From: Reticulitermes lucifugus
Lineage: Eukaryota; Arthropoda; Insecta; Blattodea; Rhinotermitidae
Assembly: GCA_026260175.1 (NCBI GenBank)
Contig: JAKCWW010003142.1
Location: 7,234-50,372 of the forward strand
Direction: 5' to 3'
Length of the DNA: 43,139 bases
The translations under genes and the position numbers were made by a program. Below the pieces are notes generated by a model, which saw nothing but the letters and a program-made list of their open reading frames with translations, had not been told where the DNA came from and did no database searches. Positions 1 through 11,100 of this stretch are shown piece after piece; position 1 is the first letter of the stretch; each line of letters begins with the position of its first letter.

Positions 1-62
1 TCTACCTGACAACACACAACACTCACAACAGACAGACATCCATGCCCCCGGTGGGATTCGAA
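1..62 (-). repeat. tRNA-derived SINE, family B, fragment cut by the window edge
   Basis: On the minus strand this reads from a B-box-like TTCGAATCCCACC through GGGGGCATGGATGTCTGTCT into a GTGTTGTGTGTTGTC stretch. It matches the middle of the copy at 24201-24457 almost base for base. The tRNA 5' half (A box) is missing at about position 62 and the rest lies outside the window. Confidence 0.75.
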
Positions 63-212
63 ATAGGTGTAGTTAGGTTTCAAAATTTCGTTTTAGGTAA
101 TGTCCATGTTTATATAACACAATCAAAGTGATCTTGTACCATGTAGGATAACTTATACGTTATTTCAATGGTATTTACATTCTCCTCTTCAATAAATGAA
201 CATCAGCACACA

Positions 213-492
213 TTCGCGGTGGCGAAGTTGGTTGAGGCACTGCGCTACAAGTCGAAAGGTCGCGGGTTCGATTCCCGGTGAGGTCGTTGGCAGTTTTCAT
301 TTACTTAATCCTTCCGGCCACACTATGGCCCTGGGGTCGACTCAGCCTCTAACAGAAATGAGTACCAGGGATACCTCCTGGGGGTAAAGGCGACCGGTGC
401 ATAAGGCTGACAACCTTGCCACCCTCATGTGCTGATTGTCTATAAATTCTGGGAGCCTCAACCTCCTGGAGCCCTAAGGGCCTGTCCAGACC
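213..492 (+). repeat. tRNA-derived SINE, family A, copy 1
   Basis: A tRNA-like head with an A-box-like GGTGGCGAAGTTGG and a B box GGGTTCGATTCCC (264-276) is followed by a body containing CTGGGGTCGACTCAGCCTC and ending near GGAGCCCTAAGGGCCTGTCC. The same body recurs on the minus strand at 4381-4596, 7211-7470 and 39694-39991. RNA polymerase III promoter boxes plus a shared body define a SINE; no intact tRNA gene is implied. No clear target-site duplication was found for this copy. Confidence 0.85.
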
Positions 493-1228
493 TATATAGG
501 AATTGCCTCTTTATACACAGTTATCTGATTTAGGCTACTTGACTGCCTCTCTTCCTGATTATCTGCACTTTCCCGATGGCCTGACTGACTATCCTGGACT
601 TTTCCGATGCTTATTCTACAGAAAAGTCACCGATCAAGGTAGGTCAGATGATAAGGCTTTGACTTATATTCGGAGGGTGTGTGCAGTTTCAGACGCTGGG
701 ACACGGACTATTCTGAATTAAATTCGTGGTGTTCCTCAGTCACTCCAGACAACTGTCGGAATAGTACTTTCCACGTCCTTCCCAATACATTAATCATTAA
801 TTGTCCTTATCATTCTGTGCTGTATACTCCGAACAGCCGACAGCGTCATTACATAAACCATAAATAAATACGCATGTAGTAGAATTTTGAATGTTGTATC
901 AGATGATCAAATTCAGGTGTAAGAAAGCTAAAGCGAGCCGCCGCACGGCTTTTCCAAATACTTAAAGAGTCCGTTGGAAATGATCGGTAGTTAGTTCACG
1001 TCTCAGGCCAAGGCGTTATGTGGGAATATTTTAATCTTTATCGTATCAGTATCGTTTTATTCATGAGTTCAAGGTCATGTTACGGTGCTTGGACAACGAC
1101 CTCCAGACCAGATCTAACCGCAAGCAGGTGGGCAGTAGGAAAACCTGGGTGCACATTCCCCCACCTTCAGCTGCCACCTGCTCCTGTGTCTTTGGTTTTA
1201 AATTTCACTCCGTTATGTATGTATGTAT

Positions 1229-1259
<31 letters not shown>

Positions 1260-1329
1260 TTACATTCACACCAGGGCTAAGTTGCGACACGCGTCCGAAT
1301 TTTCTTCCACTCTCCAAATGTCCAACAGC
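493..1329. other. Non-coding stretch, no gene seen
   Basis: Only short ORFs with no recognisable protein features are present. The segment holds the tetranucleotide repeat listed separately and a short GCAGGTGG/CCACCTGC inverted repeat near 1124-1182. Confidence 0.6.
1215..1261. repeat. Microsatellite (TTTA)n after (TATG)n
   Basis: A short TATG run passes into about eight uninterrupted TTTA units, immediately before the family C SINE region. Confidence 0.95.
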
Positions 1330-1558
1330 CGGGATAGCATAGGATGCTGACTGAAGAAGTCGGGCTTCGAACCCCGGCTCTGGGACCCACCCAACCTCGC
1401 ATTCAATGGGTATCAGTGTTCTTTACTGGGGGTAAAACGGCCCGGGCGTAAAGTTGACCACTTACCTCCACCTAGTGCCCCGACGTTAAGAATGAGTGGA
1501 GATATGCCTCTATCCGTCCTATATGCCTTCATGGCGTGGACAGGGACAACTTCAATTT
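1330..1558 (+). repeat. tRNA-derived SINE, family C, copy 1 (diverged)
   Basis: A GCCGGGATAGCATAGGATG head and a B-box-like GGCTTCGAACCCCGG are followed by ACTGGGGGTAAAACGGCCCG and a later CCTCCACCTAGTGCC. These blocks occur in the same order in the copies at 5212-5476 and 28749-29003. The 3' end (ACTTCAATTTATTT) resembles the diverged copy near 31460-31740 rather than the TTTACC-tailed copies, so there may be two subfamilies. Confidence 0.7.
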
Positions 1559-3904
1559 ATTTCCTCAAATTTGCTAGCGCTGTCCTTAATACACGCGGCC
1601 AATCTTCTCAAAAGGCTACGAAAACGCTTACTAAATAACTTGGTATAATCTGACTTAAATATATGTACCGTGTCTGGATGAAATCTGCACTTAGTCGATC
1701 ACGAAGTACAGAAAAGCTCGATGGAGTTTTTCGTTGAAAGACAACTCCCTTTTCCACTCATTTCGACTTGCCTTTACCGAGATAAATGTTGACGTATCTA
1801 CTGTTGTAAAGGAGAAATTTCGTCGACGATGCTCATACTGAAAATAACAGAATGCTTATTTTCTCTGTTCTGTCACTAGCAAAGTCGTTGGATTTTTGTA
1901 ATTTCGCAATGTAAGATAACACTTGAATTAAACTTATCCAGTCCTTATTTGCGTAACTCTGCTTCATAAATCCGATATTTATGCCGGTATATAAAACAAA
2001 AGTGTTTATGACTCTGCCCGAGTGTATGCACCTAAGATACAGTAGAGCCTCTGAGTGCTCTGACTTAAACAATACCGTTATAACCTAATGCGTGTGTACA
2101 GTCATGTAAACAAAATGTTGGGCTAATAAACGAAGAAGTCGAAAACAACTGATGTACTGTATGGACTAAATCAAGGTCAGGATGATTTGCACGTGTAGCA
2201 TGCAAAGCAAAGGTGCCTAAATTCCATGAAACACACAGACAGCACAGAGCTGCTCTGTGCATTATAGACCTCGGCTACAGGTCAGGGTCGTGACAACGAT
2301 TACTGTCTCCTGAGATGCAGAGCCGTATAGTTTGGTACATAGGTACCAATGTTTCGGGGGGATTTACTACAGCCACCTTCAGGGCAGAAGATTTCACGAT
2401 TATTATGTTTCAGAATGGAGTGTTTGGGAAAATGTGTAGGTCCAGGAGCAAGAACATAACAGGATGATGAAGTAAATTATAATATCAAAACTTTTACAGC
2501 TCTTCGCTGTACAATGTTAGGACAATCATATCAGGGAAAATGAGAGAAGCAGGACATTCGGCACGCATCGGAGAGATTAAAACGGTATGTAGTATTTATA
2601 TCGGAAAGTCTAAAGGGAATGGAACGCTATGGAGACCCAGGTGCAGATAAGAATATAACATACATAAAAATGTAACACGTATTATCATGGATCTGATAGA
2701 AATAGGGAAAGGGTTGCGGTCTGTATCCATCTGGCCCAGAAAAGAAAATGGAGGCAGAAGGTTCCTCTTCAATGCTGGTACATATGTAGCAGACTACACG
2801 GTGTCTCATACCAGAAGAAATTTGTCTTGATATTCACCCGTTATCAGTGGCGAGTAATCACAGAAATTACGAACTTTAAGAAAAAATCACACTTATTTAT
2901 TGAATTTCCTTTTATTTCGCTCAATAATATAAAACTTTTGAGCTTAGAAAATAAATTCCTTTTATTCATTTAAAATATTCATTTTACGGCCCCTTCGACT
3001 CTGCTGCCTGGTGCGGCTGTATCACTCGCACCACCCCCCCCCCCNCCAGCTACGCCCTTGCCCGTCAGAACCTAAAATCTCAGTGGGTGATATTAGTTCT
3101 TCTGTAAGAGGGTTTAACACAGTACAGGGAGAAATAATGTCTGACTTTTTAAGTGTTACGTGAACAGTTCTGCACACAGAGTAAACACGTTGGTTACCCT
3201 CAAAATCTGGATTCAGTTTCACCACAAATGTTTTAGGTAAGTTCTACAAATTGTAAGCACACTGCTAGTTCATTCTGGTTGAACAGTGGCACAGAAGAAG
3301 ATGCGGCCTGGGTAAGAAAACACGCGGAGATTGTGACATTTACACATAAACATAAATACCAACAAGGTACGCACAGTTATATAAAAAACGCAGCCAATAG
3401 ATATCGCATCAACCAAGAACTCAAATTCTTATATAAGAAAAAATCTATGTTGAACAAGCAATTGTATACAGCCCATTTACAATGTGCAAATTACCGGCAG
3501 AACACATGGTCTTGTATACAAATGGCAGTACAGTGTAAAATTAATATAACGAATGACATACTTTACGAAAAACTGAACAAAAAAACTTGAGACCTTACGG
3601 CAAAACAAAAACATGGGGTATATATGACGACAAGGTGTAGTGCATATGTTGGTTGAAATAAAAGCTATTATATAAGACAGAATGCACGGTGAATATAATG
3701 TGAAAAATAGAAAAAAACCTTTTGAAAAATACACGTAGGTCTACTCTATCCCCGAACACACATTTCCAATCTTCCTTTTCCTCTTCCACAGAGTACGTGG
3801 GCTTCAATTTATCTAAGCAACTGTTACATGAAAAGGTAAACTTTTCCCTGTCACGCCATGAAGGCATATAGGCGGAGTAGCGGTACAGCTCCATTCATTT
3901 TTAA
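1559..3904. other. Non-coding, decayed repeats
   Basis: No supportable gene. The stretch contains two decayed members of a dispersed motif family: about 2331-2386 (minus; GAAACATTGGTACC with CCTGAAGGTGG) and about 2738-2800 (plus; ATGGAGGCAGAAGG with CAATGCTGGTAC). They resemble the better copies near 4788, 23076 and 40158. The remaining ORFs lack codon structure or recognisable domains. Confidence 0.5.
3031..3047. repeat. Poly-C run with one undetermined base
   Basis: A C homopolymer run is interrupted by the only N seen in the window (3045). This is most likely a base-calling or assembly uncertainty in the homopolymer. Confidence 0.9.
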
Positions 3905-4015
3905 CCTCCGTAGGTGAGTGGTTAACTTCACGCCCCAGCCGCTTTATCCCCGGGATTCGAGCCCTGGCCCGTCCAGCCCGCAGCCTAGTAGCTACACCGA
4001 CTACGCTACTCCTGC
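3905..4015 (-). repeat. tRNA-derived SINE, family D, copy 1
   Basis: On the minus strand an A-box-like TAGCGTAGTCGGTGTAGC is followed by GGCTGCGGGCTGGACG and a B box GGGCTCGAATCCC. Related heads in the same orientation occur at 32411-32650 and 42826-43035. The plus-strand end GAGTGGTTAACTTCACGCCC corresponds to GTGATTAACTTCATGCCC at the start of the 42.8-kb copy. Confidence 0.65.
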
Positions 4016-4083
4016 TTTTAGGCAACTGTTACATACATAATAAATTTAACATATTCATATTCGTACTGCTCTGAACGCAAGAA

Positions 4084-4107
4084 TATATATATATATATAT
4101 ATATATA
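4084..4107. repeat. Microsatellite (TA)n
   Basis: About twelve TA units without interruption. Confidence 0.95.
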
Positions 4108-4380
4108 ATGTGAAAGCTGGAGATGGCGCTGATGATCTAGCATCACGCCAAATTTCACACCTATATTTACAATAGATCATCTATTACCACTATTAGACAA
4201 ATTTCGCGAAGAAAGTCATGTCAGTGTTTTACATAACACACCAAAATTATTTTATAAAACATTATACGTTTTAAAAACATATACTGCTATACACAATTTC
4301 AGGTGTCTAATTTTGAACAAGTATTTCCGTAATGTGAGCTTCTGAGGATACAGTAAAGAAGGCAAAGCAATACCACTGCA

Positions 4381-4596
4381 CGCCTGGACATGTCATGAGG
4401 GCTCTAGAAGGTTGAGGCTCCCAGATTTCAAGACAATCGGCACATGAAGGTGATAAGGTTGTTAGCCCTACGCACCGGCCGCCTTTACCCCGAGGAAATA
4501 TTCCTGGTACTCATCTCTGTTAGAGGCTGTGTCGACCCCAGAGCCATAGTGCGGCCGGAAGGATTATGTCAATGAAAAATCCCAATGACCGTGCCA
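4381..4596 (-). repeat. SINE family A, copy 2, 5'-truncated
   Basis: The body is present in reverse orientation (GTTGAGGCTCCCAGA, then GTGTCGACCCCAGAGCCATA, then AAGGATTATGTCAATGAAAA). The homology stops just where the tRNA-like head should begin, at CCCAATGACCGTGCC, so the promoter half is missing. That is usual for incomplete reverse transcription. Confidence 0.85.
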
Positions 4597-4787
4597 TACT
4601 ATAAATACGTACATGTATGGTCTCCCCTCTGAACACCCACTCAACTGAAGATTCTAGTCTTCTGACATGTTCCGCGGTGTCCATTGGCAAGTAATTACTG
4701 TCGTGTCGAAGAAGCGCAGTGCCTCCATCTGCAGGAATAAACAGACAAAGAAGAGACTCTACTCCACTCTTTTTTTACTGTTTTACC

Positions 4788-4830
4788 CTGAAGATGGAGG
4801 CACTACAGTCCACCGAAACTTCGGTATCTG
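4788..4830 (+). repeat. Hammerhead-like motif, dispersed Penelope-type family
   Basis: CTGAAGA is followed by T, an imperfect hairpin GGAGG...CCACC with one mismatch, then GAA and ACTTCGGTA, in which AC/GU could close a UUCG loop. This is the order of a hammerhead catalytic core. The outer helix (stem I) cannot be formed from the immediate flanks, so this copy looks inactive. The downstream GTTTACCAGTCGATA recurs near 29226 as CTGTATACCAGTCGACA. Confidence 0.4.
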
Positions 4831-5211
4831 TTTACCAGTCGATATATCTTAACAACCAAGAAGACCAAAATCTTCATCATCGGTAGGAGATCTCGCATTC
4901 ACTCCATTTCTCGTGTGGCCAGCATAATAAACTACAAACAACTTTGTTACCATTTGTGTGCATAATCTTCCCGCAAGATGAGAAAGGTCGCCTTTTATTT
5001 GTCTGTTACTGTACTTGTGACCTCGAGTTACCTTGACTTACATAGTAAAGGCACGCAGGAAGAAGAAAATGGATCAGCTGAGTCACGTTTCCTGTAATTA
5101 CATAGTCGTCTTTTTGTTACTCTTCGTACACATACTTTTCCAGGATCGTCCACTTGTTTGAATCAATCGTGCTACAACATTTCATTTTAATTCAGGCCTA
5201 ACTCTTGCAAG

Positions 5212-5476
5212 TGGGCCGGGATAGCGATTCACTACGATCTGGGCGGGGCGGGGATCGAATCCCGGTAGGAGCGAGATCTTCCGCACCCGTCCAGACCTGC
5301 CCTGGGGCCCATCCAGCCTCCTATACAATGGGTACCGGGTCATTCCAGGGGGTAAAGCGGCCGGGGCGTGGCGTTAACCCACATCCAGCGCCGAGGTAGA
5401 AGATAGAATAGAGCTATACCTCTACTTCGCCTCTGTGGCTTCATGGCACGTTATAGGGTAAACCTTACCTTTACCT
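5212..5476 (+). repeat. SINE family C, copy 2, full length with target-site duplication
   Basis: A head with B-box-like GGGATCGAATCCC and a body with CCAGGGGGTAAAGCGGCC ends in a CCTTACCTTTACC-type tail. The element is flanked by a perfect 13-bp direct repeat TAACTCTTGCAAG at 5199-5211 and 5477-5489. A duplication of this length marks insertion by LINE machinery, and its perfection suggests a fairly recent event. Confidence 0.9.
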
Positions 5477-5611
5477 TAACTCTTGCAAGCATACTGCACG
5501 CTGCATTTGCCCACAAAGTGTATGATTCTCAGAACAAACCGTGATTACAGCATTCTCCTGCCGGGCAGTGTTTATACGTTGGTGTTTTAATAGAGAAAGA
5601 GAATACTTCCC

Positions 5612-5875
5612 GGCCGATCCCGGTGGCTGGGCGGTCTGAGGCGTGGGTATGCGGCCGTTCGCTTGCTGGAATTGCGGGTTCGAATTCCGCTGAAAGCATG
5701 GTTATGTGTCTCTAATGAATATTGTGTGTGGTCAAGTGGAGGTCTGCAACGGACCAATGCCTCGTCCAGAGGAGTCCTACCGAGTGAATATGTGTCATAG
5801 AGTGTGAGCAGATGCAACAATAACCCTCTACACCTACAATGAGTAGGTAGAAGAAAGAAAGAAAGAAAGAAAGAC
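5612..5875 (+). repeat. tRNA-derived SINE, family B, copy 2, with (AAAG)n tail
   Basis: The head CCGATCCCGGTGGCTGGGCG (A-box region, tRNA-Leu-like) and the B box GGGTTCGAATTCC match the copy at 24201-24457. Both also share CCAGAGGAGTCCTACCGA. The 3' end runs into a tetranucleotide (AAAG)n tract at 5851-5873, probably grown from the A-rich tail. Confidence 0.85.
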
Positions 5876-5942
5876 TATTTCCCGTAAGGTAGGAACAGAA
5901 TCTTTAAATATTGTGTAGAAGAAGAAAATCTTACGTAGGCCG

Positions 5943-6340
5943 TGCCATGGCTCGAGCGGTTGGTATCCGACCCCTCACCGCGAGGGTCCACTTTCGATAT
6001 CCGGCCAGTCCATGTGAGATTTGAGGTAGAAAATGTGGAAGAGGGACAGGTTTATTTTTCCGATTACTTCAGTTTTCCGCTGTCAGTATCATTCCATCAA
6101 TGCTTCATCTTCATCTTCTCGGAAGGACAAAGAGGCGAAGATTGGGAAACTTCAAACATAGCAGTGCTTTTTCTAATGTAAGGAAGCATTGGGCAGGAAA
6201 GTACTCTGACACTCTTTTAAAACCGTACGAGCTCCGAGTACTTCGGTTTTACCCGGTCAGCATAATTTCACCAATGTCCCACACTCATCTCCATCTTCAT
6301 GCTACATATCAAAACGACAGGCGGGCAAAGCCTGAGAACC
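5943..6340 (+). repeat. Possible diverged tRNA-like SINE with an internal duplication
   Basis: CATGGCTCGAGCGGTTGG looks like a tRNA A-box region, and a degenerate B-box-like CTTTCGATATCC follows about 45 bases on. Further on, ATTCCATCAATGCTTCATCT (about 6089) and TTTCACCAATGTCCCACACT (about 6267) sit in two related blocks, suggesting a repeated body. The assignment is weak because no second copy exists in this window. Confidence 0.35.
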
Positions 6341-7210
6341 TTCTAACAAATTAATGCTCTTTCGGACAAAAAAAAGTTGTTTACTGTTACTGCAGTAAAG
6401 TGAGTGAGATGCCGTTATGTGTAGTATCAACTAAACATAATCCGGCATAATCTGATACACAAAGCCCTGAACTGACAGAGGTCTTGTATATGTTGCATAT
6501 ATGTGCCACTGCAAGCAGTACTTCATTTGCTTAGTTCTCTCAGGACGCGCATTTTTAATACGCGTACTCGACAAAGATCAAGACGGCGAACACAAGACAC
6601 ACCCGTCCTCTCGTCAAAGAAGACACCCCACGGCGACTTCGAGTCTAGCGGTAAGACTCACTACTTAATAAGGGAGGGGCGTGACGAGAAGACTGACAGA
6701 CTGCCGGTCAGTTGCAGAGAGACTTTTGGACTTCAACTAAAGACGTAACGCTACAGTCTCGCCAATTTGTTAGACCCAGTCATGGGCTTCAGGTGGGAGT
6801 TGACGCCAAGATGGAGCGACTCACTCTCCATCAGTTGCAAAGTGACTTTGAATCCGACGTGATAGGCATCCATTGATTAAGTGATGTGTGTCATGCAAGT
6901 CTGGTTCTCTCTCATATTACTTATCATTCAGCCATTATACAGGGCGCAGCAAGGCGCGTTTTATGAAGTACATAATCCAGAGCGGCAACTGGTTAGGGGG
7001 CTGTATGTATAGAAACGTACCAAATTTGTAATTAATGATAAAATCTTACTTTTATCATATTACAATTTTTATTATACCGCACGTAGCCTAAATTAGAACC
7101 CCGGCTATCGTAATCGGTATAGTTACTAGGCTACGGACTGTATCCCCCGTAATCCTGGTTCGATTTCCAACAGACGCATGAGATTTTATAAGCTAAGCTA
7201 TCCCATTACA
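6341..7210. other. Non-coding stretch, no gene seen
   Basis: No ORF has recognisable protein features and no repeat stands out. It is probably intergenic or intron of the gene whose large exon starts at 8136. Confidence 0.5.
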
Positions 7211-7470
7211 GGTCTGAACAGGCTGTTAGGGCTCCAGCAGGTTGAGGCTCCCATAATTTCTAGAAAATCGGCACATGAAGGTGGTAAGGTCGTCAGCCCT
7301 ATGCACCGGCTGCCTTTACCCCCCAGGAGATACCCCTGGTCCTCATTTCTGCTGGAGGCTGAGTCGACCCCAGGGCCAGAGTGCGGGTGGAAGGATTAAG
7401 TCAATGAAAAATCCTAATTACCCTATTGGGAATCGAAACCGCACCTTCCGGCTTGTAGTGTAGTGCCTGC
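7211..7470 (-). repeat. SINE family A, copy 3
   Basis: Reverse-orientation body (GGTTGAGGCTCCCATAAT, then GAGTCGACCCCAGGGCC) followed by a recognisable tRNA-like B box (GGGAATCGAAACC on the plus strand) and a partial head ending near 7470. It aligns over its length with 39694-39991. Confidence 0.85.
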
Positions 7471-8135
7471 AAGAGTTTTTATCTTCTCCAAATGTGGTTA
7501 CAAATTATCAACCTACATGCAACCAAATTCATACAGCTGAGTCTTTCTTGAGCAACTAATTGTTATTCACCTAGTGAAACAATTCCCTGCCTCTTGTGAA
7601 ACCAAAGATTCATTACAATTTCTTCAAAACCTACCATTGGACCCTATCCTCAGCCAGATAAATGTACTCCACCTCCTCACACACCTTTTGCTTAGTGCCC
7701 AGCTCTCATATGCACTTTGGTATCATAAGTTGTCTGTTACATTTAGATTTACTGACAAATTTTCTATGTATTTATTCCCAAACTTTCCACTTGTGTACAA
7801 AAATTCTTGTGTTTAAAATTGTATAAAATTGGTGGTGGTTGCAGAAATCTCTAATTTTATGTTTGTGATTCTCTGATTTGAAAGTGTATATTATGAAGAA
7901 ATTTGCCCAAAGAGTCCACAGTTATATGGAATAAAATTACTATTACTTGTAAGTTCTATCAGCTTTCTATCAGACAGAAGGGCCCGGAAGACTTGTGCTC
8001 CAGGAATATATAGTGTCAAAATGTACTCCAACCCATATTCATAGATCTATTTATGTTAAATAATTTAATTCTTTCTTTGCTACTTGTAGCTAATTTTGAA
8101 ATGTTTCATTTGACATTTCCTTTGACTGATTGCAG
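7471..8135 (+). other. Probable intron 3' portion ending in a splice acceptor
   Basis: AT-rich sequence with no protein-like ORF ends in a pyrimidine-rich stretch and TGATTGCAG at 8127-8135, a good AG acceptor exactly where the long ORF becomes signal-peptide-like. Confidence 0.55.
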
Positions 8136-11100
8136 ATAGCACGGGCACTTGTCTTTGTGTTAGTGATGGCACTGTTCATAGTAAGCCCCTGGATACCAGG
8201 ATCTGAAGCATCAAACAAAACAAAGGAAGATTCCCACAGTGAGGATGATGACAAAAGTCAGGTAACAACGATGACTGGTAATACAGTATCAGCGGAACAT
8301 TATGTGTCAGCAAGTGACCGAAATGATGAAACAGATGATGACTACTTCGAAAATGGATCACAAAATGAGGGTTCCTTGGAAAGTGCTATAATTTCAGAGA
8401 ACAGAAATAATGAAACTGAGAATATTCCAAAGTCTTCACCATTAACAGCGGAAAGTTCTCATTTAGGATATAGAATGCCTGGTCTTTTTGGTTTCAACGG
8501 TGGAGAGGCATTTTATCTAGAAAAAGACCCTATTACAGGTGCAGTGGACTTCAGTACCAAAACATCTTCAGTCAAAACAGAAGACACTGAAGATCCAGAT
8601 ATAGGTGGGCCTTCCCTTCAAAATCATAAAATTTCAGAAGCACCAAGTACTTCAGATGATTATTACTATGATGATGATGTTGATGAAGAGAGTGATAACA
8701 TTGACAGAAAAGATGGTGCCTTCAATGACAATGGGAGGCCAAACAACATAAACCCTTACAAAAACTACCCTCCCATCTTAAATGATGTTAACATTCATGT
8801 AGATGATCACAGCAATTACAAATACCAAGCAGAAAATAATAACAAATTTCCTTTAATTTCCAACTCCTATGCCAACACTAAAGTTCAGGGAACAGCTATT
8901 GGAATCAACAGGAACCATCATCCATATGTCACCAGTTCTACACAGCCACCATCTTATTACACAATCAGACCTCATCCGACATTCATAACTAGCTCATCAC
9001 AACCTCCAACTCGAGGTACCAGTATGTACAAACCTTCCCAAAATAATAACTCATCTCATCCTTTTGCAACTGCAGAAACAATTTATTATAGACCAACTAC
9101 TGAGAAGCACAATACTCAGATTCTTAACTCACAACACACCAGTCACCAAACACAAGACGGAAGTCACCAACAGACACTACAGGACAAACATCAAAATCAG
9201 GATTATGAAAGGCATGATGGTAAACAGCAACACACTGTAATTCAGAAGCAAACACAAGAAGGTCAACAGCACAAATTACAACCGCCCAATCATCCATCCT
9301 CACCAGACAACAATTCCATTCAAATATTGCCAATCAAATCAACACAACAGCCAACCAGTTATGAAGAGGACAATAATGAAGATTATGATACAGAAGAACC
9401 AACCACTTTCAGTTTATCAGAACTTTTTGGATATGGTAAACCTCCAGCAGGGAGCAAGGAAGAGGAATCCCAACAAAAGGAAAAGCAACAGGAAGAAGAA
9501 CGCTTCAAGCAAGATGAAAATAAAAAACCACTTCTACTTACATCACAACCGGCCCACACCTCAAATACAACTAGAACAAGTATAATACAGCATGAATTTA
9601 ATTCTGACACTCAGAATTATGTAACTCACAAAAATCAAACCTTACAGAAATTGCACACCACACAAAAACCAATTACAAATAAATTCTTGAACACACAGTC
9701 TCCTGGTATAATTTATAATGAACCCAACACTGTGAAACATCAGAATACTGGAACATCCGTGCTACTAGACACACAATCACATTCCAAGCAACAATCTGCA
9801 AATCATCATACTGAAATATACCAACCATCTCTTAACATACATTCAGGTAATTATCAGCAAGGGACTTTTCAGACTGCAGCTTTTAATCCAACTGATAACA
9901 CTAAAACCAACATAGCTGTGATGCCTAGTGTTCATCAACAACAGCCAGAACATTTTGAAAGCAGTACACTGAATGGTAGTCCATATGGTTCTTATGCAGA
10001 AGAGCCTTTTAGGCCAATATTTGGACCTGGAAAAGTAGATGAGAGACCTCCATTACATCATCCAGACCATCAGCCATTAATGGTACCTCCAAAGAAAGAT
10101 AAGAACATCAACAGTGTTCCTGACAGCAACCTAAGCCCAGTAAAAGCTGAAGAAGTTGGTGCATCAAAAATTCCACAGGAGACACCAACAAGATGGCATT
10201 ACCCTTACAATGAAGGTACCTCCACATTCTTCCAACCTCCCCCATCCAATAACTTGCATCAGCAACAGCAACAACAGGTACAAAACACAGTTTCTGCTGG
10301 AAATCCCCCTAGAAATCCTGGAGTTGAGTCACCAAGGCCTAACTCACAGAAGCTGTCCCCTGTTAACTTCCATTCTCAACAGTACAAACCAACATACACT
10401 TCAGAGATGTCTGTGTCTGTTGGAAGTCTTACCCCAAATCACAGCAGAGTACAAAGCAACGCTTTCCAAAGGCCTGTCGTATCACAGATGCAAGAAGTTA
10501 TCAAACCCGAATGGATAGACAGCAATGCTAAAAGGAAAGGTGATGGAGAAGGGTACGTTGTTTTCCCACAGAGTCATCTAGTAGGAGCAGTACCAGAGGA
10601 TGAGATATTTGAAACGCCATCAATAGCAGTACCAGTGTCAACAAACATAGAATCAATTGCCAATGAAGAAAGTAATTACCAGTCAGTGCCACCACAGTCA
10701 CAACATCAGCAAGAGGAAGTAGTGTCTTTTGAAATTACACACACTTCAAACCAACAAAGGATTCCTGTTCCACCACATTCTGTAACTCAGCCAACAAATC
10801 AGAATGGACCTCCCATTTCAGAAAGGGGCACTGTAAGAGAACCAGCACAAGATCTCAGACCTCCAGCAGAACCTGCACCTCTCAGACCACCTGCAATGTC
10901 TGGAAGTTATCCACGTCCACAGTGGGAGTCACGTCCAACAGTACAACCCCCGTACTTCCCACAAGCTGATCCATCTCAAATTGCAAGGCCAAAGCATGAT
11001 GCTATGCCACCTCACTTTGGTCAAAATTCTCCTAATTTTGGTAATGCATACCGTGTTCGTCCTGGCTTCTCACCTGAACATTCATTCCAGGGAAACCGGC

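Noticed and set aside
3279..3590. 103-codon Lys/Asn/Tyr-rich plus-strand ORF
   Set aside because: The composition is what AT-rich DNA gives by chance, with no domain, splice or start support.
8130..8135. TTG as the start codon of the large protein
   Set aside because: The TTG lies inside TGATTGCAG, a splice acceptor; the coding exon more likely begins at 8136 with the initiator upstream, or translation starts at the ATG at 8166.
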